Shown: positions 1 to 6,543 of the stretch, one piece after another
How the letters are laid out: every line of letters begins with the position of its first letter
How positions within the stretch are numbered: the stretch's first letter is position 1
Assembly (NCBI GenBank): GCA_937901805.1
Contig: CALDJI010000070.1
Location: forward strand, 1-14,721
Length of the DNA stretch: 14,721 nucleotides
Source: an uncultured Clostridia bacterium
Lineage (GTDB): Bacteria > Bacillota > Clostridia > Oscillospirales > Ruminococcaceae
Direction: 5' to 3'
Translations under genes and position numbers: made by a program
The notes under the pieces: model-generated
What the model saw: the letters and a program-made list of their open reading frames with translations, nothing else
Told to the model about the DNA's origin: nothing
Database searches by the model: none

Positions 1-381
1 GCTGGATTTTATCCGGTCTGCCCCTGGCCATTAAAGCGTCAATCGCCGCACGGACACTGCGCCCGGTATAGAGGACATCGTCCACCAAAACCACTTTTTT
101 ATGCTGAATATCAAAATCAAGCTGCGTCCTGTCCTGTATCGTCTCGTCCTGGGCATATCGTCCCGGTAAGGGGTGATGTCCAGATATCCGATTGGGATTT
201 CCCGTTGTTCCAGTTCGGAGATTTTTCCAGCGATCCGCTTGGCAAGGCAGGCGCCCCGGGTAAAGATTCCAATCACGCAAACCCCATCGCTTCCCCTGTT
301 TTTTTCCACAATTTCATAGCAAATCCGGGTAATTGCGCGGGAAATTGCCTTTTCATCCATAATCTGGGCTGTCAGGTTCAT
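1..381 (-). pseudogene. pyrR: PyrR, pyr attenuation regulator / uracil phosphoribosyltransferase, apparently frameshifted and cut by the window edge
   Basis: PyrR binds pyr mRNA with UMP to cause termination, and also has uracil phosphoribosyltransferase activity. The start is the ATG at 381 (MNLTAQIMDE), preceded by AGGAGAGG. The first frame gives about 75 good PyrR residues ending in LDITPYRDD at 157. The family then continues in a different frame, from base 157 down: [18 protein letters not shown], then [12 protein letters not shown] (the PRPP-binding loop), then [19 protein letters not shown] at the edge. The join is explained by one missing base near 155-160; there is no long homopolymer there. 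Read without correction, the first frame runs into non-PyrR sequence and stops at 31, losing the PRPP loop. It may be a true pseudogene or a sequencing error; the sequence cannot decide. The rest of a pyr operon would lie beyond base 1. Confidence 0.9.
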
Positions 382-407
382 ACTTCCTCTCCTTTCCGTT
401 TTTGCAC

Positions 408-433
408 AAAAAAGACGGCCCGTCTGTCCGTCT
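408..433 (-). terminator. Attenuator terminator of the pyrR leader
   Basis: On the minus strand an AGACGG/CCGTCT stem (428-433 with 413-418) is followed directly by a T run (408-413). It lies about 27 bases upstream of the pyrR start and downstream of the PyrR-binding loop, where the pyr attenuator terminator belongs. A 6-base match (CAAGGC near 525-530 with GCCTTG near 443-448) could form the base of the competing antiterminator, which also contains an ACAGTAT/ATACTGT hairpin. Confidence 0.75.
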
Positions 434-525
434 GAACACACAAGGCCGCCTGGAAAGTTCTTCAGCAAAATACAGTATCCCCTTTTGAAATACTGTACAG
501 CAAATTCTGTTTTCAAGCAAGACCG

Positions 526-556
526 CCTTGCCTGTCTCTCTGGACCGGCTTAAAGG
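526..556 (-). promoter_or_regulatory. PyrR-binding loop (anti-antiterminator) of the pyr leader
   Basis: The minus-strand RNA folds as CCTT, a TAA bulge, GCC, then GTC closing a CAGAGA hexaloop, then GAC, GGC and AAGG. The GTCCAGAGAG core and the trailing GCAAGG match the known PyrR recognition element of Gram-positive pyr leaders. PyrR-UMP binding would stabilise this loop, prevent the antiterminator from forming, and let the hairpin at 408-433 terminate transcription. The element looks intact. Confidence 0.85.
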
Positions 557-583
557 TTGTCAAAAACATTTTCTTTTTGATAT

Positions 584-612
584 ATTATACCCACAAACCA
601 CAGGATTGTCCA
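584..612 (-). promoter_or_regulatory. Sigma-A type promoter of pyrR
   Basis: A -35 TGGACA (607-612), a 17-base spacer and a perfect -10 TATAAT (584-589) are seen on the minus strand. Transcription would start near 577, giving a leader of about 195 bases that carries the PyrR loop and attenuator. Confidence 0.8.
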
Positions 613-822
613 TTCCTTTTGACAAATTTCCTCGATTTTTCAAATCTGCCGACTAGAACAATACAACTCCCAGCAGTTTTGTCTGATATGACCAGTTATC
701 CATTTCAATAACTTTCCATATCCGCCTGCTGCGCCGTTCCCATGCCCGTACGGGATTCCCTGATATGATATTGGAAGCTGCCTCTTTACCCTGCAAGCAA
801 CAAAACGCCAAAAGATTTATAA
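613..822. other. Intergenic region without a convincing gene
   Basis: Between the terminator of the upstream gene and the pyrR promoter I see no tRNA, repeat or supported gene. The one minus-strand frame here (61 codons, 838-653) begins inside the terminator stem and has no ribosome site. Confidence 0.5.
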
Positions 823-823
823 G

Positions 824-855
824 AAAAAATCCGGACAAAATTGTCCGGATTTTTT
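824..855 (-). terminator. Strong intrinsic terminator after the one-TM hypothetical gene
   Basis: A perfect 10-bp stem (829-838 with 841-850; ATCCGGACAA) with a two-base loop is flanked by an A run and a T run. It begins about 5 bases after the stop of the gene at 860-1591. The near symmetry means it could also work in the other direction. Confidence 0.9.
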
Positions 856-859
856 ATAC

Positions 860-1591
860 TTAATAGCTGGCATAATGGGCGTCAATATCCTGCGTACCGA
901 TTTCATTTTCGCTTCGGAGGAGATTGTTGTCCATCATATTTTCCAGGGTCTGTTTTTGCCATTCATAGCTTTTTTCTTTTTCCCCATTCTTCTCCATAGA
1001 AGTCAACTTCATAAAATGGAGCTGCAAATTGTCGGGAATTCCCTGAAAATGCTCATCGTTCATGAGTTCACTTTCTTTAATATGCCAGGAAATTCCATCT
1101 GCATGCTTCAATTGCGGATACTCCTGAGAAAAGTCAATGAACCGATCCGTGATATCCATATCCCCCATGACCTCATCATCAATCAAGTACACGGCAGCTT
1201 TTCCAATACGCACCTGTACACGCAAATTTGTCACTGCGGCAGTATACAAATCCGGATCGTTTGCATCTTCCGCAGCAGGGATTTTGCAGAAAATCATCTC
1301 CACATTGGGAGCGGAACCATCCTCCCGGGCAGGAGCGCATTGCTCGATTTTTATTTCCAATTCTTTCTTGGCTTTCGTTGGAATTTCTTCTCTGGTTGCA
1401 ACCACCACGGAAAAATCATAGTCTTCCCGATTAAACAGATCGCCGATTGCCGCAGTTAAAAAGACAACTAAGATTACACCAATAATTACATGGAACCGGT
1501 AGTAATACCAGAAATTGACCCACTTATCTTTGAATGTTTTTGATTCCCGGACAGCACCGCGGTGCTCGTCCCGTCTTTTTCTCTCAGCCAT
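860..1591 (-). CDS. Hypothetical single-pass membrane protein
   Basis: The protein has 243 residues. A basic N-terminus (MAERKRRDEHRG) and an aromatic stretch (KDKWVNFWYYYRFH, about 21-34) lead into one hydrophobic helix at about 35-50. About 190 mostly polar, acidic residues follow, probably outside the cell given the positive-inside rule. I recognise this architecture from uncharacterised clostridial proteins but know no function and see no catalytic motif. The ATG at 1591 was chosen because GGTGGAGG lies about 5 bases upstream; an in-frame ATG at 1609 has a worse site. It follows lysS by about 215 bases and ends in its own strong terminator. Confidence 0.8.
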   Translation of the reverse strand: MAERKRRDEHRGAVRESKTFKDKWVNFWYYYRFHVIIGVILVVFLTAAIGDLFNREDYDFSVVVATREEIPTKAKKELEIKIEQCAPAREDGSAPNVEMIFCKIPAAEDANDPDLYTAAVTNLRVQVRIGKAAVYLIDDEVMGDMDITDRFIDFSQEYPQLKHADGISWHIKESELMNDEHFQGIPDNLQLHFMKLTSMEKNGEKEKSYEWQKQTLENMMDNNLLRSENEIGTQDIDAHYASY

Positions 1592-1806
1592 GTTGCCTCC
1601 ACCTTTCATTGACGTATGATCTCCCTGACTAAGGGCTGCAACGTACCCGGAAAGCCCTTACTCCGCCAGGAAATGCCGCGTCCGGCGAAGCGAGTAAGAG
1701 AATCAGCCATTGTCCTATTCAGATTCCTGCTATACGCTCCCAGCAATTCCAACACCCGCAAGGAGTTCGCGGAAAAACGTTGAAATCTGCAAAAACACCC
1801 GTATGC

Positions 1807-3309
1807 TTAATCCCGCAGTTTCATTGTGGGGAAGAGCAAAGTATCACGAATGGAAGCGCTGTCCGTCAAAAGCATGACCAAGCGATCAATCCCAATTCCA
1901 ATACCGCCTGTCGGAGGCATACCATACTCCAATGCAGTGAGGAAATCTTCATCCACATCATTTGCTTCTTCATCGCCAAGCGCTTTTAGTCTTGCCTGCT
2001 CTGTAAAGCGCGCCCGCTGATCAATGGGATCGTTGAGCTCAGAAAATGCGTTGGCATGCTCTCTTCCCACAATAAACAGCTCGAAGCGCTCCGTGTACTC
2101 CTCGTTACCGGGCTGCTTTTTGGCAAGCGGGGAAATCTCGACAGGATGGCCGGTAATAAAAGTTGGCTGCACCAACTTATCCTCACAGTATTCTTCAAAG
2201 AAAAGATTGAGGATATCGCCTTTTTTGTGCCGTTCCTCATATTCAATATGGTGCTCTTTGGCAAGCGCTCTCGCCTGTTCCAAAGTCTTAATCTGTGTAA
2301 AATCAATGCCGGAATATTTCTGTACGGCTTCTACCATAGAAAGACGTTCAAACGGCTTGGAAAGATCAATTTCCACACCCTGATAATGAATTACCGTTGT
2401 GCCAAGAACTTTTTGGGCGACTTCGCGGATCAGATTTTCCACCAAATCCATCATACCATGGAAATCCGTATATGCCTGATAAAGTTCCAGCAGGGTAAAT
2501 TCCGGATTGTGCCGCATATCAATCCCTTCATTACGGAACACACGGCCCATTTCATAAACTCTGTCAAAGCCGCCGACAATCAGGCGCTTCAAATACAGTT
2601 CCAGAGAGATCCTCAAATACATGGTGATGTCAAGTGCGTTGTGATGGGTAATAAACGGTTTTGCCGCAGCGCCGCCTGCCAGTGTTTGCAGGGTTGGGGT
2701 TTCCACTTCCATGAACCCCTGACTGTCCAGGCAATTACGGATGGCACGCAAAATCAAAGTACGTTTCACAAACGTGTCTTTGACTTCCGGATTAACAATC
2801 AAATCCAGATACCGCTGGCGATAACGCATGTCCATATCCTTCAGGCCATGAAATTTTTCCGGCAGAGGCAGCAGGGATTTCGTCAAAAGCACCATAGAAG
2901 CCGCTTTCAAAGAAATTTCACCACGGCGGGTTTTAAAGACTTCTCCTTCCACCCCGATGATATCGCCGATATCCCATTTTTTCATTTCCTCATAGGGTTC
3001 TTCCCCGATAAGGTTAATTTTCACATACAGCTGAATCCTGCCGCTGGAATCGCGCAAATCCAGAAAAGAAGCCTTCCCCATTTCACGGCGGGCCATAATC
3101 CTTCCAGCCAGGCGGACCGTTTTTCCTTCATATTCTTCAAAACCATCGATGACATCCGCCGCATGGTTGGTGACGTCATAAGTGGTAATCACATAAGGAT
3201 CCTTCCCCTGTGCTTTTAAAGCGGCCAGTTTTTCCCGGCGCACCGCAATTTCCGAGGAAGTGTCTATTGGAGTATTTTCAACATGCTCCATCCGGTTTTG
3301 AATTTCCAT
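1807..3309 (-). CDS. lysS: Lysyl-tRNA synthetase, class II
   Basis: The enzyme attaches lysine to tRNA-Lys in the cytoplasm using ATP. It has 500 residues, the normal length for bacterial class II LysRS. An N-terminal OB-fold anticodon-binding domain (about 65-165) is followed by the class II catalytic core: motif 1 region with [10 protein letters not shown] near 190-200, motif 2 with F258-R259-N260-E261 in [15 protein letters not shown], and motif 3 with GIGIGIDRL ending near Arg476. No class I HIGH/KMSKS motifs occur. The ATG start is at 3309 with AAAGGATG about 6 bases upstream. It lies 88 bases after greA; a terminator-like hairpin sits between them, so expression probably depends on readthrough from the greA promoter. 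Confidence 0.98.
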   Translation of the reverse strand: MEIQNRMEHVENTPIDTSSEIAVRREKLAALKAQGKDPYVITTYDVTNHAADVIDGFEEYEGKTVRLAGRIMARREMGKASFLDLRDSSGRIQLYVKINLIGEEPYEEMKKWDIGDIIGVEGEVFKTRRGEISLKAASMVLLTKSLLPLPEKFHGLKDMDMRYRQRYLDLIVNPEVKDTFVKRTLILRAIRNCLDSQGFMEVETPTLQTLAGGAAAKPFITHHNALDITMYLRISLELYLKRLIVGGFDRVYEMGRVFRNEGIDMRHNPEFTLLELYQAYTDFHGMMDLVENLIREVAQKVLGTTVIHYQGVEIDLSKPFERLSMVEAVQKYSGIDFTQIKTLEQARALAKEHHIEYEERHKKGDILNLFFEEYCEDKLVQPTFITGHPVEISPLAKKQPGNEEYTERFELFIVGREHANAFSELNDPIDQRARFTEQARLKALGDEEANDVDEDFLTALEYGMPPTGGIGIGIDRLVMLLTDSASIRDTLLFPTMKLRD

Positions 3310-3337
3310 ATTTTTACATCCTTTCGCCTATTGATTG

Positions 3338-3371
3338 AAAAAAGGCGGGCGGCCCTTGCCGGTGCCCCCGC
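3338..3371 (-). terminator. Terminator or attenuator between greA and lysS
   Basis: On the minus strand GCGGG plus GGC (3371-3364) pairs with GCC plus CCCGC (3353-3345) with one bulged base, followed by C and six T. It starts about 26 bases after the greA stop and ends about 29 bases before the lysS start. No -10/-35 pair is visible between the T-tract and lysS, so it should reduce lysS relative to greA. Confidence 0.7.
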
Positions 3372-3397
3372 ACATTTTTTCCAGACCATGCAGTCGT

Positions 3398-3877
3398 TTA
3401 TTTTGAAATTTCAAGAAGTTCAAAAGAAATCGTTCCATCAGGAACCTCGACTTCAATGATATCTCCTACTTTATGGCCAAGCATTGCCTTGCCAATTGGG
3501 GACTCGTCAGAAATTCTCCCTGCATTCGGATCCGCTTCCGTAGAACCGACGATTTGATATTCTACTTCCTCGTCAAACTCAATATCCTTCAGCTTTACTC
3601 TGGAACCAACGCCGACATGCTCAGTTGACAATTCCGATTCGTCTAAAATTTTAACATTCTTCAGCATAGCCTCAATTTCAGCGATTCTCGCTTCGATAAA
3701 AGCCTGCTCATTTTTCGCTTCATCATATTCGCTGTTCTCCGACAAATCGCCAAAGGACAGAGCTACTTTGATTTTCTCCGCAATTTCCTTGCGTTTAACC
3801 GTTTTCAGGTTTTCGAGTTCCGCCTCTAATTTCTTAAGACCGTCATCAGTCAAAGTAATCTGTTTTGCCAAATTCAA
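3398..3877 (-). CDS. greA: Transcription elongation factor GreA
   Basis: GreA enters the secondary channel of RNA polymerase and stimulates cleavage of backtracked RNA. It has 159 residues, the usual length. The N-terminal coiled coil spans about 8-76, with the acidic tip [16 protein letters not shown]; Asp44 and Glu47 match the tip acids of known GreA. The C-terminal FKBP-like domain holds [18 protein letters not shown]. The start must be the TTG at 3877: the codon immediately upstream in frame is TGA, there is no early in-frame ATG, and GGG lies a few bases upstream. An out-of-frame ATG sits 4 bases before it. It is followed by lysS, a common pairing in Bacillota. Confidence 0.97.
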   Translation of the reverse strand: MNLAKQITLTDDGLKKLEAELENLKTVKRKEIAEKIKVALSFGDLSENSEYDEAKNEQAFIEARIAEIEAMLKNVKILDESELSTEHVGVGSRVKLKDIEFDEEVEYQIVGSTEADPNAGRISDESPIGKAMLGHKVGDIIEVEVPDGTISFELLEISK

Positions 3878-3966
3878 TCATCCCTTCGTATTACACTTGG
3901 TGCTTTATTGCTGCTGTCCGTAACGGGCAGCCTACTCCGCGCCCCCGACTGGAGGAGCTTTGTGCA

Positions 3967-4003
3967 ATAAGAAAAGTTTTGAACAGCAGCTTCTGTTCAA
4001 AAC
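3967..4003 (-). terminator. Terminator-like hairpin in the greA leader
   Basis: A perfect 11-bp stem (GTTTTGAACAG/CTGTTCAAAAC, 3976-3986 with 3993-4003) has a 6-base loop and is followed on the minus strand by TTTTCTTATT. It lies between the promoter at 4078-4107 and greA. It could attenuate greA, end transcripts arriving from the gene at 4112, or both. Confidence 0.7.
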
Positions 4004-4077
4004 ATCCATGGCAATTCCATTCATCTCCTGCAAAACCAACGGGTAATGCTGCCATCATCAGGTTTTGCAATAGTTGT

Positions 4078-4107
4078 ATTATAGTCAAAACAACCGTGAT
4101 GTGTCAA
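4078..4107 (-). promoter_or_regulatory. Strong sigma-A promoter of greA-lysS
   Basis: Consensus -35 TTGACA (4102-4107), an 18-base spacer and consensus -10 TATAAT (4078-4083) are on the minus strand. Transcription would start near 4071, leaving a leader of about 190 bases before greA. The leader first forms a 9-bp hairpin (TGCAAAACC with GGTTTTGCA, roughly 4069-4030), then the terminator-like hairpin at 3976-4003. Confidence 0.88.
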
Positions 4108-4111
4108 GTCC

Positions 4112-4909
4112 TTAACCTAATCCCAAAGCAACCTTCCCCGCGTTTTTTGGTTCTTCCCGCCGCGCATGGCAGAGCTCTTCAACCGCAATCAATTGACCGT
4201 GTATGCTCACCGCACAGCATACAGGCTGAATCCTCTGCCTGCCGGCTGCATCTTCAAACAACGCGGCGGCAACAGCACCTGGTTCCACAGCATATCCCTT
4301 CTCCAATAAATACTGACGAATAGGTTGTTCCGCCACGCCATAATACTTCTCAATAGGAATGCCGGCAAGAAATACCTGCTGCTGTTTTTCGCAGCGGAAC
4401 TGGAGCGGATATTCCGAAAGTAATGTTTCACTGGAAGAAACCAGAACCGCCGCACCGGTTTCTTCTAAGATTTCCTCCCGTAAAGTCTCATAACAGGATG
4501 GAAACTTTGTAAAAACCCCAATCGTGCGGTAAAAGCGCGCCATCGTCCGAACGATTTCCGGATGGCGGGCCATGCGATCATGGATTCGAATCACCCTTCT
4601 ATCCGGAGCTAAAATACCGGCAAACCGCTCTAAGAAATCCTGGCACAATGCCATCTCATACCGTTTCGGTGAATGTGGAAACAGCCCGCAGTCTTCCGGG
4701 ATTTGGATACCCGGTTCCACAACCGCAGCCGCCCGTTTTCTTCCGGTGAACCTTGTCACCTGTTTTTTTACCAAGGTATCCTCTTTTTTTCGGCAATGGA
4801 AAATGGTCACTGGAACCCCCAGCAGTAATTCTTCTGTGAGAAACCCTCTCCAGTACTTCCATTTTTCCCTGATTCCCTTTCCTCGCTTTGCATCGACAAT
4901 CACAAACAC
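4112..4909 (-). CDS. Hypothetical protein of unknown function
   Basis: The protein has 265 residues and I do not recognise its family. It has no signal peptide or membrane segment and is rich in Arg and Glu, so it is probably cytoplasmic. Visible features are a hydrophobic N-terminal strand (MFVIVDAKRGKG), a basic middle (DRRVIRIHDRMARHPEIV), and a stretch EEILEETGAAVLVSSS that could be a strand-loop unit. The start is taken as GTG 4909: an in-frame TGA lies three codons upstream (4918-4916), and AAGGCGG is about 9 bases before the GTG. It follows the DUF2752 gene by 55 bases and seems to be the last gene of that operon. The greA promoter begins just after its stop. Confidence 0.75.
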   Translation of the reverse strand: MFVIVDAKRGKGIREKWKYWRGFLTEELLLGVPVTIFHCRKKEDTLVKKQVTRFTGRKRAAAVVEPGIQIPEDCGLFPHSPKRYEMALCQDFLERFAGILAPDRRVIRIHDRMARHPEIVRTMARFYRTIGVFTKFPSCYETLREEILEETGAAVLVSSSETLLSEYPLQFRCEKQQQVFLAGIPIEKYYGVAEQPIRQYLLEKGYAVEPGAVAAALFEDAAGRQRIQPVCCAVSIHGQLIAVEELCHARREEPKNAGKVALGLG

Positions 4910-4964
4910 CGTTCTTCACCGCCTTTCGCCGTACAGTATATGCAAAAGGTGGCTTCGCCATACG

Positions 4965-5384
4965 TCAGGCAAGTACAGTGGGCTGTAACGCTGGGATAAA
5001 GTTTCGGATAATTCCAAACGCAATCAGTAAAACAGCCAGATATATCAGCCATTTGGAGGATAGTTTTTGGTTGAAGGGGATCCAGCCGTAACGGATAAAC
5101 TGGACGCAGCAGACAGCCGCATAACTGATCAGAAACGGCAGCAACAGGCATAATGCCGCATTAAAACGAAACGCCTGCAAAAAATCCAAATGGAGGATGC
5201 TGTACAACGCCCTTGTCGTCCCGCAGCCAGTGCAATAATATCCGGTTATCTCATAAATAGGGCAGGGGATGAATCCCCTGCCCTCGGAAGGATTATGGAA
5301 ATACAGAAAAACAGCCCCGATTCCCGCCAATATTGCAAAGAGCAAAACCAGAAGAACGCGCTTTTTCCGGTTTAATAGTACCAT
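4965..5384 (-). CDS. DUF2752 family membrane protein
   Basis: The protein has 139 residues. The DUF2752 signature is clear: C41-P-I-Y, then T47-G-Y-Y-C51-T-G-C54-G-T-T-R58-A-L, then a D-F-x-x-A-x-x-x-N run. Hydrophobic helices occur at about 9-29, 75-93 and 113-127, so it sits in the membrane with the Cys-rich loop between helices 1 and 2. The family's function is unknown. The ATG at 5384 overlaps the end of the CD225 gene by 13 bases and has no good ribosome site, which points to translational coupling. DUF2752 and CD225 genes are often neighbours, and the arrangement here agrees. Confidence 0.9.
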   Translation of the reverse strand: MVLLNRKKRVLLVLLFAILAGIGAVFLYFHNPSEGRGFIPCPIYEITGYYCTGCGTTRALYSILHLDFLQAFRFNAALCLLLPFLISYAAVCCVQFIRYGWIPFNQKLSSKWLIYLAVLLIAFGIIRNFIPALQPTVLA

Positions 5385-5893
5385 GACGCCGATGCAAAGC
5401 CTGCAAAAATAGCCACAAAAAGAATGTAGAGGACAATGACTGCAGCTAACAGAGAACCTGCCACGATCAGCAGGATTTTACAGGTTTTTGCAGCCTTTGC
5501 CGCATCCTGATATCTGGCTTCCTGATTTGCCCTGTCAATCTTGGTTGCAAAAATAATTGCCGGAATGCCCAACGGCAGACAGAACAGCAGCGCCAAAATA
5601 GAGAGCACAAGATAGGTGCTCGACGATACCGGCTGACCCGGCTGCGGAGCCTGATAATATCCGCCTGGCGCGCCATAGGGGTTCTGATTTTGATAAGACC
5701 CTCCCTGTCCAGGTGCGTATTGATTATAAGGCTGCTGCTGATAGGGATTTCCCTGTGCCTGACTCGGTTCCTGAGACGCCGAAACCTGCTGGGAAGAACC
5801 TTGATATGAAGTTGTTTCCACCTGTGCGCCACAGTTTCCGCAAAAGCGGGCATCCTCTGCCAAAGGCGCCCCACAGCGATTACATGTTTTCAT
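5372..5893 (-). CDS. Zinc-ribbon plus CD225/dispanin-family membrane protein
   Basis: The protein has 173 residues. An N-terminal zinc ribbon (C4-x2-C7 and C18-x2-C21) is followed by a low-complexity Gln/Tyr/Pro/Gly linker (about 27-90) and a CD225/dispanin-like domain. In that domain a hydrophobic helix (YLVLSILALLFCLPLGIPAI) leads to a basic-polar stretch with AARYQ-like and AAKAAK residues, then a second helix ending near the C-terminus. The family includes eukaryotic IFITM proteins; the bacterial function is unknown. The ATG at 5893 was chosen because AAGGGG lies about 8 bases upstream, while the ATG at 5911 has none. It lies 20 bases after the preceding gene and overlaps the DUF2752 gene. 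Confidence 0.88.
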   Translation of the reverse strand: MKTCNRCGAPLAEDARFCGNCGAQVETTSYQGSSQQVSASQEPSQAQGNPYQQQPYNQYAPGQGGSYQNQNPYGAPGGYYQAPQPGQPVSSSTYLVLSILALLFCLPLGIPAIIFATKIDRANQEARYQDAAKAAKTCKILLIVAGSLLAAVIVLYILFVAIFAGFASASWYY

Positions 5894-5913
5894 TTGTTTT
5901 CCCCTTTCCATAT

Positions 5914-6405
5914 TTAGAGAACGCCAGACGTCAGCCAGGATGGCAGAAGATTCGTCTGATATAAAATATATCCGATTTTAATAATAATCCCTACAAAAGA
6001 GATAATTACCCCTGCAACAGCAAGCCCCTTTGTCCGGTTCGCATGAAATCCGAGGAAAGACGCAATCAGGCCAACCGGACACAAAATCAGCCAGAAATAG
6101 AACAAGCCGACAATGGAACAGGTAAATCCCACGACAGTGCAGATATCTCCCCAGGTGTACTCTTTTTTCTTAGGAGTCTGGTATGGGTTCATATACCCCG
6201 GAGTCCCGTAATACTGCCGTGACGTTTCCTCTGCAAACTGCCCCATCTCCTGAGCGGCATTGGCATAACCCGCCTGAGCAGAGGTATCCGGCGAACCCAT
6301 CTGCTGGGTTTCAGCCGCAGTAGGATTTTCTGCCAAAGGCGCTCCGCATTTATAGCAAAACCGCGAAGAGTCCGGATTTTGTGCGTAACATTTATTACAG
6401 ATCAT
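5914..6405 (-). CDS. Zinc-ribbon membrane protein with DUF4190-like domain
   Basis: The protein has 163 residues. An N-terminal zinc ribbon (C3-x2-C6 and C17-x2-C20) is followed by a polar Gln/Ala/Tyr-rich linker to about 80. Two or three hydrophobic helices follow, with a DUF4190-like pattern: a Gly-rich first helix, a short cytoplasmic loop GFHANRTKGLAVAG, then GVIISFVGIIIKIGYILY. The start is ATG 6405 with AGGAGAG about 7 bases upstream. It is the first gene of the 6405-4112 operon, under the promoter at 6452-6480. Its layout resembles the next gene, but the membrane domains differ. Confidence 0.8.
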   Translation of the reverse strand: MICNKCYAQNPDSSRFCYKCGAPLAENPTAAETQQMGSPDTSAQAGYANAAQEMGQFAEETSRQYYGTPGYMNPYQTPKKKEYTWGDICTVVGFTCSIVGLFYFWLILCPVGLIASFLGFHANRTKGLAVAGVIISFVGIIIKIGYILYQTNLLPSWLTSGVL

Positions 6406-6451
6406 ATGCTCTCTCCTTCTTTGCTGAAAATCCATTCAGCCATTTTCTTTT

Positions 6452-6480
6452 ATCATATCTGCCAGAAAGGAAAAAAGCAA
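6452..6480 (-). promoter_or_regulatory. Probable promoter of the zinc-ribbon/CD225/DUF2752 operon
   Basis: A -35 TTGCTT (6475-6480), a 17-base spacer and -10 TATGAT (6452-6457) are present on the minus strand, about 40 bases before the first gene and just after the terminator of the S41 gene. Confidence 0.6.
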
Positions 6481-6514
6481 GTAAATTGCCGAAAACTTTA
6501 TATTCTTATCCAGG

Positions 6515-6535
6515 AAAAACGCCGGAGTATTCCGG
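6515..6535 (-). terminator. Short terminator after the S41 protease gene
   Basis: CCGGA/TCCGG (6531-6535 with 6522-6526) closes a four-base loop on the minus strand, followed by GCGTTTTTCC. It begins about 9 bases after the stop at 6544. The stem is short but GC-rich. Confidence 0.65.
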
Positions 6536-6543
6536 TGCTTTTC

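Noticed and set aside
382..516. N-terminal extension of pyrR
   Set aside because: This stretch is the leader and attenuator; the ribosome site and family start are at 381.
653..838. 61-codon minus-strand open frame
   Set aside because: It begins inside the terminator at 824-855, has no ribosome site and no recognisable protein pattern.
1610..1806. Possible structured RNA between lysS and the one-TM gene
   Set aside because: There is a 7-bp inverted repeat (1631-1637 with 1653-1659), but no T run and no match to a known RNA.
2056..3219. Long plus-strand open frame (387 codons)
   Set aside because: It lies antisense inside lysS, which has full class II motifs; it is a composition shadow.
3891..4088. 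65-codon minus-strand frame in the greA leader
   Set aside because: Its ATG overlaps the -10 of the promoter, so it would not be in the transcript.
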